Assembly (NCBI RefSeq): GCF_007988905.1
Contig: NZ_BJVA01000009.1
Span: 1 to 64,000 of the forward strand
Length of the DNA stretch: 64,000 bases
Direction: 5' to 3'
Source of the DNA: Gluconobacter kanchanaburiensis NBRC 103587
GTDB taxonomy: Bacteria > Pseudomonadota > Alphaproteobacteria > Acetobacterales > Acetobacteraceae
The translations under genes and the position numbers were made by a program. Under the pieces are notes generated by a model. That model searched no databases. It worked only from the letters and a program-made list of their open reading frames with translations, and had not been told where the DNA came from. How positions within the stretch are numbered: the first letter of the stretch is position 1; the number at the start of each line of letters is the position of its first letter. This document shows, in pieces, positions 17,373 through 28,563 of the stretch.

Positions 17373-18068
17373 TCAGGGACGACGGGTGAAAGTCCAGTAG
17401 AACGGCACGCGCCCTTCGCGGAAGGCCTTGGCCTCATAGCGTGTGGGCGACCAGCCTTCGGGACGTTCCTTGGCCGGGGGAGGCGCATCGAACAAATCTT
17501 GTTTGCCCATCACCTCCGTGACCCACTCCTGATAGACGGGATGGTCACTGGCGACGCGCCAGATGGCGCCGGGTTTCAGGACGCGGTGCATCTGCTTGAT
17601 GTTTTCCGGATGCACGAAGCGGCGCTTGGCGTGCCGGGCCTTGGGCCACGGGTCCGGGAACATCAGATAGGCCCGGTCGAGGCATGCGTCGGGCATGTCC
17701 TTGAGCAGCAGGCGAGCGTCTTCGGCCCAGATGCGGAAATGGGGAGGCGGCGTGGCCGTGTCTTCCTCGCCTTCGGGCACGAGGCGCGACAGCAGGGAGC
17801 ACAGACCATTCTCGAAGACCTCGGAGGCGATATAGCCGACATCCGGGTTGAGTTCGGACTGGCCGATGGCATGTTCGCCGCCGCCAAAACCGATTTCGAG
17901 AAAAACGCGCGAAACCGCATCGGAGAATCCCGCAGCGGGATTTTCCGGTGAGGTAAAGGAAAGCCGGGGCAGCGCCTTCTCAAGAAGATGCTGCTGCCGT
18001 GCCCGGAGCGGATGGCCGCGTTGACGGCCGTAAAGCCGCTCCGGCTGGGGTTTGAGAGACTCGACCAG
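17373..18068 (-). CDS. trmB: tRNA (guanine-N7-)-methyltransferase, non-canonical start
   Basis: TrmB puts 7-methylguanosine at position 46 of tRNA with SAM. Visible motifs are the N-terminal LYGRQRGHPLRARQQHLL, the SAM site FLEIGFGGGEH, VFENGLCSLL, YLMFPDPWPKARHAKRRF and the C-terminal RYEAKAFREGRVPFYWTF. The conserved protein reads open from immediately after the metK stop, in the same frame, but has no ATG, GTG or TTG before the SAM motif. The best start is CTG at 18068 (CTG-GTC-GAG-TCT, where relatives would have Met-Val-Glu-Ser), giving 231 residues. The only standard start (GTG 17780) would delete half the enzyme. Expression may depend on coupling to metK, or the CTG may be a sequencing or point change. 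Confidence 0.85.
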   Translation of the reverse strand: MVESLKPQPERLYGRQRGHPLRARQQHLLEKALPRLSFTSPENPAAGFSDAVSRVFLEIGFGGGEHAIGQSELNPDVGYIASEVFENGLCSLLSRLVPEGEEDTATPPPHFRIWAEDARLLLKDMPDACLDRAYLMFPDPWPKARHAKRRFVHPENIKQMHRVLKPGAIWRVASDHPVYQEWVTEVMGKQDLFDAPPPAKERPEGWSPTRYEAKAFREGRVPFYWTFTRRP

Positions 18069-18083
18069 GGGTTTTCTGCCAGA

Positions 18084-19265
<1,182 letters not shown>

Positions 19266-19268
<3 letters not shown>

Positions 19269-19334
19269 TCAGGGACCTCGCAGGGAATGAGTGGTGAGAA
19301 GGGCCACAGGGTGCCCTACGGGGCAGGCTGTGGC
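19266..19334 (-). promoter_or_regulatory. Structured metK leader with start-codon-sequestering hairpin
   Basis: Reading the minus strand towards metK, a strong hairpin comes first (19334-19303): GCCACAG, a 2x2 internal loop, TGCCC, tetraloop, GGGCA, then CTGTGGC. It is followed by CACTCA (19293-19288), a 16-base loop containing the ribosome site GAGGT, and TGAGTG (19271-19266), whose last three bases are the GTG start. The second hairpin would hide the start. A TACAAT-type -10 near 19492-19497 would give a leader of about 215 bases. This layout is typical of translational control, perhaps by SAM, but I cannot match it to a known SAM riboswitch class. Confidence 0.4.
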
Positions 19335-19571
19335 ATTCAGGGAGGGGACGGCTTGGCGGAATTGGAGGCGAGGGTCAAGGGGTTGTGAGGTGGTCTGATG
19401 TGGCTTTCTGCGGGAAAGTCCCTGAAACCGGCCTGAAATCACAAAAAAGGGAGCCTGCTCCTGTGTTTCATTTTTCCCGGACACGCGTCATTGTAGCGAT
19501 GTGTTCCCGTGAGTGCTCTTCTTCTGCGGAAGCCGGGTTTCGGGAAAAACAGGCAATTCGGGACATTTGAA

Positions 19572-20360
19572 ATGTCAAACACATTTAGCGGTAAAGTCTG
19601 TCTCGTCACCGGCGCGGGTGGCAATATCGGTCTTGCGACCGCCCTCCGTCTGGCCGGGGAAGGGACGGCCATCGCCCTGCTGGATATGAACCGCGAGGCT
19701 TTGGAAAAGGCAGAAGCCGCCGTCCGGGAAAAGGGCGTCGAAGCCCGCTCCTATGTCTGTGACGTTACGTCCGAAGATGCCGTGACCGGGACTGTGGACA
19801 CTGTGATCCGGGACTTTGGCAGAATCGACTTCCTGTTCAACAATGCCGGTTATCAGGGCGCGTTCGCGCCTGTGCAGGATTACCCGTCCGAGGATTTTGC
19901 GCGCGTGCTGACGATCAACGTCACCGGCGCGTTTCATGTGCTCAAGGCTGTCACGCGCCAGATGATCGCGCAGAACTACGGTCGCGTCGTCAATACCGCC
20001 AGCATGGCTGGTGTGAAAGGGCCGCCGAACATGGTCGCCTACGGGGCTTCCAAAGGCGCGATCATCGCCCTGACCGAAACTGCCGCGCTCGATCTCGCAC
20101 CTTACAATATCCGCGTGAACGCCATTAGCCCCGGATACATGGGGCCAGGTTTCATGTGGGAGCGTCAGGTCGAGCTTCAGGCCAAGGTCGGAAGCCAGTA
20201 TTTCTCCACCGACCCCAAGGTGGTGTCCGAACAGATGATTGGCAGCGTCCCGATGCGCCGTTATGGCGACATCAACGAAATCCCGGGTGTCGTGGCGTTC
20301 CTGCTGGGGGACGATTCCAGCTTTATGACGGGAGTGAATCTGCCAATTGCTGGCGGTTGA
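19572..20360 (+). CDS. xdh: NAD-dependent xylitol dehydrogenase (SDR family)
   Basis: Cytoplasmic short-chain dehydrogenase that interconverts xylitol and D-xylulose. The 262-residue protein has the nucleotide motif TGAGGNIGLATALRL, acidic Asp in LLDMNREA (NAD preference), NNAGYQG, the catalytic Ser in NTASMAGVKG, and Y-x-x-x-K in AYGASKGAI. From memory the sequence is nearly identical to the characterised G. oxydans enzyme (MSKKFNGKVCLVTGAG opening, SSFMTGVNLPIAGG ending). The start at 19572 follows GGGACATTTGAA; the frame extends to 19509 without conserved residues. Divergent from metK. Confidence 0.92.
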   Translation: MSNTFSGKVCLVTGAGGNIGLATALRLAGEGTAIALLDMNREALEKAEAAVREKGVEARSYVCDVTSEDAVTGTVDTVIRDFGRIDFLFNNAGYQGAFAPVQDYPSEDFARVLTINVTGAFHVLKAVTRQMIAQNYGRVVNTASMAGVKGPPNMVAYGASKGAIIALTETAALDLAPYNIRVNAISPGYMGPGFMWERQVELQAKVGSQYFSTDPKVVSEQMIGSVPMRRYGDINEIPGVVAFLLGDDSSFMTGVNLPIAGG

Positions 20361-20369
20361 TTGGGGGTG

Positions 20370-20410
20370 TCCGGGCTCTGCCCGGACCCGGCAGGGATCT
20401 TGATCCCTGC
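20370..20410. terminator. Paired hairpins between xdh and dapB
   Basis: TCCGGGC-TCT-GCCCGGA (20370-20386) and GCAGGGA-TCTTGA-TCCCTGC (20391-20410) are two perfect hairpins in the space between convergent genes; a short T tract follows at 20417-20420. Such CCGGGC/CAGGGA pairs look like a REP-type unit acting as a two-way terminator. Confidence 0.6.
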
Positions 20411-20424
20411 ACCCTGTTTTAGGT

Positions 20425-21171
20425 TCAGGGTTTTAAGGCGTCTGCCATTGTGTAGAGGCCGGCTGGGCGTCCGGCGAGCCATTTTGCGGCGAACAGAGCG
20501 CCTCTGGCGAAGACCCTCCGGTCCAGCGCGCGGTGAGACAGGGTGATCTGTTCGTCAGCCGCCATCAGGACAAGGTCGTGCTCGCCCACGATCTGCCCGC
20601 CGCGCAGGGACGCGAATCCGATCGCCCCATCCGGGCGCAGACCGTTCTGGTCGGTGCGGGCCACGTCTTCGAGCGCGACTCCACGCCCCTCCGCCACGGC
20701 CTTACCGATCGCCAGTGCTGTACCGGACGGCGCATCCAGCTTCTGGCGGTGATGGACCTCCAGAATTTCCGCATCATAATCCGGCAGTCCTGCGCCAAGC
20801 TGCCGGGCCAGTTCCAGAAACAGCGTCAGAGCCGGAGAGAAATTGGCAGCCTGAAGCACCGGAATATGCTGCGCCGCTGCGTTCACGGCATCCTGCGCGC
20901 CTTGGTCGAGCCCCGTGGTTCCCAGAACCCACGCACATCCAGCCTGCGCGAAAGCGGCCGCATGGGCCGGGACGGTCGTGGCATGACTTACGTCGATCAC
21001 CACATCGCAGCTTTTCGCGAGCGTGCCAGGGGCGGTCGTGATGTTGCGCGAGGCGTCTGCCGTGCGGGAGAGGCCGCCTGCGAGAGCGCTTCCGGCTTCC
21101 TCGGCGCAGAGGGTGCCAAGTCGGCCCGTGATGCCGGCAATACCGATACGGGGGGCGGAAATCTGGGTCAT
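20425..21171 (-). CDS. dapB: 4-hydroxy-tetrahydrodipicolinate reductase
   Basis: DapB carries out the NAD(P)H reduction step of DAP/lysine synthesis. From the ATG at 21171 (AAGG ribosome site, spacing 7) it has 248 residues. The nucleotide motif GIAGITGRLG is at the N-terminus, VIDVSHATTVP follows, and the catalytic segment EVHHRQKLDAPSGTAL holds the HH pair and Lys. The frame is open to 21237, but that part overlaps the 3' repeat region of the neighbouring hxlR-type gene and is not conserved. The gene is slightly short but complete. Confidence 0.95.
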   Translation of the reverse strand: MTQISAPRIGIAGITGRLGTLCAEEAGSALAGGLSRTADASRNITTAPGTLAKSCDVVIDVSHATTVPAHAAAFAQAGCAWVLGTTGLDQGAQDAVNAAAQHIPVLQAANFSPALTLFLELARQLGAGLPDYDAEILEVHHRQKLDAPSGTALAIGKAVAEGRGVALEDVARTDQNGLRPDGAIGFASLRGGQIVGEHDLVLMAADEQITLSHRALDRRVFARGALFAAKWLAGRPAGLYTMADALKP

Positions 21172-21196
21172 AATGGGGGCCTTGCGTGCGAAAAGA

Positions 21197-21646
21197 TCAA
21201 AGATCGGCGTCAAGCCGGGCGTCAAGCCGGGCGTCAAAGCGGGCGCGGGCCGCCTCGATCTCGGGACGGTTCGACAGCGCCCACTGACCGAAGGCCTCCG
21301 TCAGAGTCCAGAGCGATTCCCCAAGCGTCGTGAGTTCATAATCCACGCGCGGCGGAGTCGTCGGGGTGACGGTCCGCAGGACGAGGCCGTCACGTTCCAG
21401 ATTGCGCAGGGTGAGCGTCAGCATGCGTTGCGAAATCCCGTCGATCGCACGGCGTAGTTCGCTGAAACGGTGCGGCCCGCGTCCGAGCGATTTGACGATC
21501 AGGATGCTCCACTTGTCCGTTGTACGCGCAAGAATGGAGCGGATAACGGCGCAGGCATCCTCGTTCTGCGGGCAGTCCAGAGCGGCCGTATTTGGCCCTG
21601 CGGACGGCTTGAGGGGAGAAACGGTGTCACTGACGCGAACATCCAT
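21197..21646 (-). CDS. HxlR-family transcriptional regulator
   Basis: Winged-helix regulator of 149 residues. The HxlR core is clear: ACAVIRSILARTTDKWSILIVKSLGRGPHRFSELRRAIDGISQRMLTLTLRNLERDGLVLR and YELTTLGESL (quoted across segments). Cys24, in the LDCPQ segment before the helix-turn-helix, is where redox-sensing HxlR proteins often carry their sensor cysteine. The C-terminal tail is built from a 12-bp tandem repeat and reads RFDA-RLDA-RLDA. It is divergent from azoR, the usual arrangement for quinone- or electrophile-responsive regulators, so azoR is the likely target. Confidence 0.88.
   Translation of the reverse strand: MDVRVSDTVSPLKPSAGPNTAALDCPQNEDACAVIRSILARTTDKWSILIVKSLGRGPHRFSELRRAIDGISQRMLTLTLRNLERDGLVLRTVTPTTPPRVDYELTTLGESLWTLTEAFGQWALSNRPEIEAARARFDARLDARLDADL
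21206..21241. repeat. 12-bp tandem repeat, three units
   Basis: Units at 21206-21217, 21218-21229 and 21230-21241 share the form GGCGTCAAGCCG; the third has two changes. They encode the Arg-x-Asp-Ala repeats at the C-terminus of the HxlR regulator and lie 35 bases before the dapB start, so copy number could vary by slippage without breaking the frame. Confidence 0.85.
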
Positions 21647-21690
21647 GTGCCTATGGCTCCGGAATGTGCCTTCTTGCGGCGGGGTTCAAA

Positions 21691-21725
21691 GGTTCCTTAT
21701 CTGGTGCTGGTTACGATCAGGAACC
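21691..21725. promoter_or_regulatory. Inverted repeat between the hxlR-type gene and azoR
   Basis: GGTTCCT (21691-21697) and AGGAACC (21719-21725) form a perfect 7-bp inverted repeat with a 21-base spacer, directly upstream of azoR (start 21738). The position suits an operator for the divergent HxlR protein; centre-to-centre spacing is close to three helical turns. Inferred. Confidence 0.4.
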
Positions 21726-21737
21726 GGAAAGATCAAA

Positions 21738-22343
21738 ATGAAACTTCTTCACATCGATTCCAGCATTCTCGGTGACAGCTCCGCCAGCCGTCAGGTCAGC
21801 GCCGCCGCTGTCGCCCAGCTTCAGAAGAAAAACCCGTCCATCGAGGTCATTTCCCTCGATCTCGCCAGCGATCCGCTGCCGCATCTCGACGTCGAAGCCC
21901 TGTCATGGCTCGGCAAGGAGCTGACGCCGGATGTGTCGGGCCGCCCCGAACTGGTCGCCGGCGCAAAGGCTTTGAATGATTTCAAGGCGGCAGATATCGT
22001 CGTCATTGGCGTGCCGATGTATAACCTGTCGATTCCCAGCCAGCTTAAATCCTGGATCGACCGCATCATGGTGGCAGGCCAGACCTTCCGTTATGGCCCG
22101 TCCGGGATCGAAGGGCTGGCCAAGGGCAAGACAGTCGTGCTCGCCGTGGCACGTGGCGGTCTGTATGGCGAAGGCTCGCCCGCAGCGTCCTTTGAGCATC
22201 AGCTCAGCTACCTGAAATCCGTCTTCACCATGATCGGTATTACGGACATCACCGTGCTTGAAGCCGAAGGTCTTGCCACCAATGGTGGTGCTGACCGTGC
22301 CCGCATCCTGTCGGATGCGGAACAGAAGGCCAGCGCGCTTTAA
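21738..22343 (+). CDS. azoR: FMN-dependent NADH-azoreductase
   Basis: Flavodoxin-fold quinone/azo reductase of 201 residues that makes two-electron reductions with NADH. Features are MKLLHIDSSILGDSSASRQV (FMN phosphate loop), GVPMYNLSIPSQLKSWIDRI, VAGQTFRYGPSGIEGL and the VLAVARGGLYGEG segment. The ATG at 21738 follows GGAAAGATCAAA; the frame is open further upstream but unconserved. Probably controlled by the divergent HxlR regulator. A detoxification role against quinones and electrophiles is inferred from the family. Confidence 0.95.
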   Translation: MKLLHIDSSILGDSSASRQVSAAAVAQLQKKNPSIEVISLDLASDPLPHLDVEALSWLGKELTPDVSGRPELVAGAKALNDFKAADIVVIGVPMYNLSIPSQLKSWIDRIMVAGQTFRYGPSGIEGLAKGKTVVLAVARGGLYGEGSPAASFEHQLSYLKSVFTMIGITDITVLEAEGLATNGGADRARILSDAEQKASAL

Positions 22344-22345
22344 AG

Positions 22346-23527
22346 TCAGTCCGTTACCCCGGTATCCGGTCCAAACGTCTCGTAGCGCAGGCGATTGGCC
22401 GGAACTCCGGCGTCCGGCAGGCCCTGCACCATGTCGCGCATGAAGCCTGTCGGCCCGCACAAATAGGCCGAGACGCCATCCGGCAACTGCTCTGCGACCC
22501 AGGCGGCGGTCGGGTGTCCGTCTTCCGAAGTCAGGTGCGTCACGACCTGGATGCGCCCTGCCGTGTTGTGGGACAGTTCCGCCAGACGCGCCGTGAAGGG
22601 CGCGGTTTCGGAGGACTGGGCAATCTGTACGACATGAACAGGCGTCGTGACGTCAGGTCCGGCCAATGTTTCCAGCATTCCGATCATGGGTGTGATGCCG
22701 ATCCCGGCGCAGATGAAGCCCAGTGGTCCCTCGATTTTTTCAGGCAGGACGAAATTGCCCGCAGGTGGCGAAAGCAGAAGCTCCGTGCCGACACAGGCGG
22801 TGCTGTTCAGCCAGCCTGAAACAACTCCGTTCTGAACATGACGCACGCTGATGCGATAGGCCGTCCGGTTCGGGCTGGAGGTAATGCTGTAATTGCGGCG
22901 TGTCCGGCCATGGCCTGGAATGTCCAGATCAACACCCAGATACTGTCCCGGAACGGCGCTGATGACCGGCTTTCCGTCCACAGGCTCCAGTTCGAGCGAC
23001 GTGACGGTCGCGCATTCTGCCGTGGCGCGTGCGATGCGGAAAGCTCGCCAACCCGTCCAGCCTCCTTCGGCATGGGCGCTGCTGTCGTAAAGCTGATGCT
23101 CGCGACCGATCAGGATATCGGCCAGTGCCCAGTAGGCCTTGCCCCAGGCATCAAGAATTTCCGGCGTTGCGGCATCGCCCAGAACGGCTGAAATCGCGCC
23201 GAGCAGAGCTGTTGCGACATGCGGATAGTGTTCGGGCTGGATTTCGAGGCTGACATGTTTCTGGGCGATCCGTTCGACCGCCCCGCCCAATACGCCCAGA
23301 TTGTCGATATTTTTCGCATAGGCCAGCACGGCCATGGCCAGCGCCCGGGGCTGCATTCCTGTCGACTGATGGGTCGGATCGAACATTTCCGCAATCGCCG
23401 GATCAGCCAGCAGACGACGATACATTTCGGATGTGATGGCCACACCATGCGCCTCAAGTGCCGGGATGGTGGCCTTGATGATGGCTATGATGTCTGGCGT
23501 GAGGCTGCGGTCGGCGCAAGTGGACAT
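22346..23527 (-). CDS. hmp: Flavohemoprotein (nitric oxide dioxygenase)
   Basis: Hmp oxidises NO to nitrate with O2 and NAD(P)H. The 393-residue protein combines an N-terminal globin (TPDIIAIIKATIPALEAHG opening, proximal His in AQKHVSLEI), an FAD domain (RRNYSITSSPN) and an NAD domain (CAGIGITPMIGML, YLCGPTGFMRDM), the full three-domain layout. It is divergent from nsrR and shares an NsrR box 14-36 bases upstream of its start. Convergent with azoR (two-base gap). Confidence 0.97.
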   Translation of the reverse strand: MSTCADRSLTPDIIAIIKATIPALEAHGVAITSEMYRRLLADPAIAEMFDPTHQSTGMQPRALAMAVLAYAKNIDNLGVLGGAVERIAQKHVSLEIQPEHYPHVATALLGAISAVLGDAATPEILDAWGKAYWALADILIGREHQLYDSSAHAEGGWTGWRAFRIARATAECATVTSLELEPVDGKPVISAVPGQYLGVDLDIPGHGRTRRNYSITSSPNRTAYRISVRHVQNGVVSGWLNSTACVGTELLLSPPAGNFVLPEKIEGPLGFICAGIGITPMIGMLETLAGPDVTTPVHVVQIAQSSETAPFTARLAELSHNTAGRIQVVTHLTSEDGHPTAAWVAEQLPDGVSAYLCGPTGFMRDMVQGLPDAGVPANRLRYETFGPDTGVTD

Positions 23528-23541
23528 GAGCGGTCCCTTAA

Positions 23542-23564
23542 AAGGTGTATATAAAATACATCTT
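23542..23564. promoter_or_regulatory. NsrR operator
   Basis: The site reads AAGGTGTATAT-A-AAATACATCTT, an 11-1-11 inverted repeat that matches the NsrR consensus (AAGATGYATTT-N-AAATRCATCTT) at nearly every position. It lies in the hmp/nsrR intergenic region, so NO would release both genes. Confidence 0.9.
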
Positions 23565-23607
23565 TATAAACGTGACCTGATCCTGTCAATCTGGCAGAGG
23601 AGTCGCC

Positions 23608-24075
23608 ATGCGTCTGACACTGCACACTGACTACGCCCTGCGCGTGCTGATCCATCTGGGGATTCATCATCCGGGCGCCCGCGCCTCACGCCGCGTCTCG
23701 ATCCGCGAGATCGCGCAGGCTTACCGTATTTCCGAAAACCATCTGGTGAAGGTTGTGCACCGTCTGGGGCAGGGCGGTTTCGTCACGACCGTCCGTGGAC
23801 GGGGCGGTGGGCTGGAGCTCGCGCGGCCGGCCGCGGAAATCAACGTGGGCGCGGTCGTGCGCTTTACCGAAGACGATATGGCGCTGGTGGATTGCGAAGG
23901 CCGCAACAGCACGGATGGGCGGCCCTGTGTGCTGTCTCCGGCTTGTGTGCTGCGTAGCGTACTGGGCGATGCGCTGGGCGCGTTCCTGGCGGTTCTGGAC
24001 GGCTATACGCTCGCTGATCTTCTGACGGGACGGGAGGCGGCCCTTTTGGGTCTGATTGTGCCCGTCGACGACTGA
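23608..24075 (+). CDS. nsrR: NO-sensing Rrf2-family repressor NsrR
   Basis: Iron-sulfur winged-helix repressor of 155 residues. The opening MRLTLHTDYALRVLIHL and the recognition region YRISENHLVKVVHRLGQGGFV..GRGGG are typical. Three cysteines suit cluster binding: Cys96 (LVDCEG), Cys107 (RPCVL) and Cys113 (SPACVL). The gap between the first two is longer than I expect for E. coli NsrR. An AGAGG site precedes the ATG. It probably represses itself and the divergent hmp through the box between them. Confidence 0.93.
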   Translation: MRLTLHTDYALRVLIHLGIHHPGARASRRVSIREIAQAYRISENHLVKVVHRLGQGGFVTTVRGRGGGLELARPAAEINVGAVVRFTEDDMALVDCEGRNSTDGRPCVLSPACVLRSVLGDALGAFLAVLDGYTLADLLTGREAALLGLIVPVDD

Positions 24076-24174
24076 GACAGAAAATTGGGAATTTCCGGAA
24101 TGTGAGTGGACCTTCTGTGCTCTCGTGCGTCATGTCGTGTGAACGCAAGACTGCACAGATCCGAGGAGCCTCTC

Positions 24175-25029
24175 ATGAGCCAGCAGAATTTCCGCAGCAT
24201 CCTGACGGGATCGTTCTCGACACCCTGCGACGACAACCCGACCGTCGCCATGATCGAGGCGGCCTACCAGCATCACGATATCGATGCGCGCTACATCAAC
24301 TGTGACGTCAAGGCCGAGGGTCTGAAAGACGCTGTGGCGGGTGCGAAGGCCATGGAATGGGTCGGGTTCAACTGTTCCCTGCCGCACAAGGTTTCGGTGA
24401 TCGAGTATCTCGACGAACTGGCTGAATCCGCGCAGATCATCGGGGCCGTGAACTGCGTCTCCATCCGCGACGGCCGTCTGATCGGTGACAATACGGACGG
24501 CAAGGGCTTTCTGGCCTCTCTTAAAAAGGTCACGGACCCGTCCGGCAAGAAGGTCCTGCTTCTAGGAGCAGGTGGGGCCGCGCGTGCCATCGCCGTGGAA
24601 CTGGGGCTGGCCTCCGCCGCCCATATCACCGTCATGAATCGCGATCCGAAGAAAGCCGAAACCATCGCCGCCCTCGTGAGGGACAACACGTCGGCCAAGG
24701 CGGATGTTCAGGCCTGGGACGGTGATGCCAGCGTGCCGGAAGACGTGGACATCCTGATCAATGCGACCTCGATCGGTCTGGGCGATTCCGAAACCATGCC
24801 GCCTCTGAAGATCGAGACCCTGCGCAAGGGCATGATCGTCGCTGACGTGATCCCGAACCCGCCCAGAACGCGTCTACTGCGCGAGGCGGAAGGCAAGGGC
24901 TGCACCGTGCTGGACGGGCTTGGCATGCTGGTCAATCAGGGGGTGATCTGCGTGGAACACTGGCTGGGCAAAACGCTGGATGCCGGGGTGATGGAAAAGA
25001 CCCTGAAGGATATTTTTGACGCTGCCTGA
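24175..25029 (+). CDS. Shikimate-dehydrogenase-like oxidoreductase
   Basis: AroE-fold protein of 284 residues, with GAGGAG upstream of the ATG at 24175. The catalytic Lys72 is in NCSLPHKVSV and Asp108 in GDNTDGKGF; the NADP loop GAGGAARAIA and NRDPKKAE (Arg for NADP phosphate) are present. The usual N-terminal substrate motif with two serines (SxSxSPxxHN) is replaced by TGSFSTPCDDNP, so the substrate may not be shikimate. It could be a quinate/shikimate-type or an AroE-like (Ael) enzyme. It stands alone between nsrR and a terminator. I leave the symbol blank for this reason. Confidence 0.8.
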   Translation: MSQQNFRSILTGSFSTPCDDNPTVAMIEAAYQHHDIDARYINCDVKAEGLKDAVAGAKAMEWVGFNCSLPHKVSVIEYLDELAESAQIIGAVNCVSIRDGRLIGDNTDGKGFLASLKKVTDPSGKKVLLLGAGGAARAIAVELGLASAAHITVMNRDPKKAETIAALVRDNTSAKADVQAWDGDASVPEDVDILINATSIGLGDSETMPPLKIETLRKGMIVADVIPNPPRTRLLREAEGKGCTVLDGLGMLVNQGVICVEHWLGKTLDAGVMEKTLKDIFDAA

Positions 25030-25045
25030 TATGAAAAACTGACAT

Positions 25046-25087
25046 AAAAAAACCCCGGTGCCTTAGGAGAGGACACCGGGGTTTTTT
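25046..25087. terminator. Two-way terminator between the AroE-like gene and dnaJ
   Basis: AAAAAACCCCGGTG pairs with CACCGGGGTTTTTT around a 13-base loop. With A and T tracts on opposite sides it can end transcription of both convergent genes. Confidence 0.95.
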
Positions 25088-25103
25088 GTGAGCCTGCTAA
25101 AGA

Positions 25104-26246
25104 TCAGCGTCCGTCGAAGAAGTCGCGGACCTTGGCGAAGAAACCACTGCTTTCGGGGCTGCCCTTGGCGTGGTCGTCCCCGGCTTCTTTCTCGAATTCT
25201 TCAAGAAGCTCGCGCTGGCGCTTCGTCAGATGGCTCGGTGTCTCGACCGAGACCTGAATATACATGTCCCCACGGGCCGAGGAGCGCAGGACCGAGAAAC
25301 CCTTGCCGCGCAGACGGAATGTCTCGCCCGTCTGGGTGCCGGCGGGGATGCGGACCTTGCTGCGACCACCATCCACAACAGGAACTTCGACTTCCGTCCC
25401 CAGAGCCGCCTGCGTCATGCGCAGCGGAACGCGGCAGTAGATGTTCGCGCCGTCTCGTTGGAAAATGTCATGCGACAGGACGGAGACGTGAACATACAGA
25501 TCGCCCGGCTGCACGCCTTCGCCACCTGCTTCGCCCTTGCCCGCCATGCGGATGCGGGTGCCATCCTCGACGCCAGCCGGGATGTCGATGCTGATGGTTT
25601 CCGTTTTCGCTTCCGTGCCCGTTCCATGACAGACCTTGCACGGATTGGCGACGGTCCGTCCCGAACCATGACAGGTCGGGCAGGGGCGCTCGACGAGGAA
25701 AAAGCCCTGCTGCGCACGAACTTTGCCTGCACCATGACAGGTTGGGCAGGTGCTGCTGCCAGCCTTAGGGTCTGCCGAACCCGAACCGTGGCAGGACTCG
25801 CAGGCCACGCGGGTGCGGACTTCGACATCCTTCTTTACGCCCGTGAAGGCTTCCATCAGCGTGATTTCGACCTGAACCTGGACATCCGCTCCGGTCCGGC
25901 GTCCACCACCCCGACGGCCGCCCATCATGTCTCCGAACATCTGGTCGAAGATGTCTCCCAGACCGCCCGCACCGGCAAAACCACCGCCGAAGCCGCCACC
26001 CATTCCGCCCATGCCACCTTCGAAGGCATCATGGCCGTACTGGTCATAGGCGGCACGTTTTTGCGCGTCCTTCAGGACGTCATAGGCTTCGTTGATTTCT
26101 TTGAACTTCTGCTCGGCAGCATCATCACCCGGATTGCGGTCGGGATGGTAGCGCATAGCCTGCTTGCGGAAGGCTTTTTTCAGCTCGTCTGGCGAGGCCG
26201 TGCGGGAGACCTCAAGGGATTCGTAATAGTCGATTTTGATGGCCAT
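25104..26246 (-). CDS. dnaJ: Chaperone DnaJ
   Basis: Hsp40 co-chaperone of DnaK, 380 residues. It has a J domain with HPD ([10 protein letters not shown]), a Gly/Phe linker ([16 protein letters not shown]), four zinc-binding repeats ([32 protein letters not shown]) and the C-terminal peptide-binding domain. The dnaK-dnaJ order on one strand with a 145-base gap containing a hairpin is typical; the heat-shock promoter lies before dnaK. Confidence 0.98.
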   Translation of the reverse strand: MAIKIDYYESLEVSRTASPDELKKAFRKQAMRYHPDRNPGDDAAEQKFKEINEAYDVLKDAQKRAAYDQYGHDAFEGGMGGMGGGFGGGFAGAGGLGDIFDQMFGDMMGGRRGGGRRTGADVQVQVEITLMEAFTGVKKDVEVRTRVACESCHGSGSADPKAGSSTCPTCHGAGKVRAQQGFFLVERPCPTCHGSGRTVANPCKVCHGTGTEAKTETISIDIPAGVEDGTRIRMAGKGEAGGEGVQPGDLYVHVSVLSHDIFQRDGANIYCRVPLRMTQAALGTEVEVPVVDGGRSKVRIPAGTQTGETFRLRGKGFSVLRSSARGDMYIQVSVETPSHLTKRQRELLEEFEKEAGDDHAKGSPESSGFFAKVRDFFDGR

Positions 26247-26307
26247 GTTCGGTCCTTAGGGGGCGTTCCGGAAGGCGGTCCCTGTTATGGGCCGGAAAAA
26301 CAAGAAT

Positions 26308-26337
26308 GGCGCCCACCCCCTTGCGGGAACGGGCGCC
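26308..26337 (-). terminator. Hairpin between dnaK and dnaJ
   Basis: GGCGCCC (26308-26314) and GGGCGCC (26331-26337) form a stem with a 16-base loop; on the minus strand it is followed after a few bases by TTCTTGTTTTT. It probably reduces read-through from dnaK to dnaJ, which lowers DnaJ relative to DnaK, or stabilises the dnaK message end. Confidence 0.55.
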
Positions 26338-26391
26338 CTCGGAAAACAGGGCCGGATGAAGCATTGCGCTCCATCCGGGAAAGTCACCCGA

Positions 26392-28293
<1,902 letters not shown>

Positions 28294-28394
28294 GTAAATT
28301 CAGTCCTCTCAGCGGTCCGTCCCGGCCCTGTGAGGCACCGGATCGAACCCTATTGACGTATCCAGACCCTCACGGGCCTGTGTTCCGACTACTG

Positions 28395-28423
28395 ATCTAG
28401 GCAAGGCTGGAAAGTGTTTCAAG
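28395..28423 (-). promoter_or_regulatory. Heat-shock (sigma-32) promoter of dnaK
   Basis: On the minus strand CTTGAAA (28423-28417) is followed, 18 bases after CTTG, by CCTAGATC (ending near 28394). This matches the alphaproteobacterial RpoH pattern CTTG-N17/18-CYTATNT closely. The start would be near 28387, about 95 bases before the dnaK ATG. Confidence 0.75.
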
Positions 28424-28563
28424 CACTTGGACGACACATTTCGTCGAGAATGTTCGCTTCACGCCCCTCTGAAGGGAAGATGGCTGTTTCAGATATGACC
28501 ATCCGCCTCTAGTAAGGTGGGGCCTTCCGCTTTGTCTGCCAATGGGACAGTCTTCATACAGCC

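Noticed and set aside
19443-19463. GGAG-CAGG-CTCC plus CTTTTTT on the minus strand upstream of metK as an attenuator
   Set aside because: Only a 4-bp stem and too close to the likely transcription start.
19300-19500. Match of the metK leader to the SAM-II riboswitch
   Set aside because: The conserved SAM-II pseudoknot elements were not found by eye; left as an unclassified structured leader.
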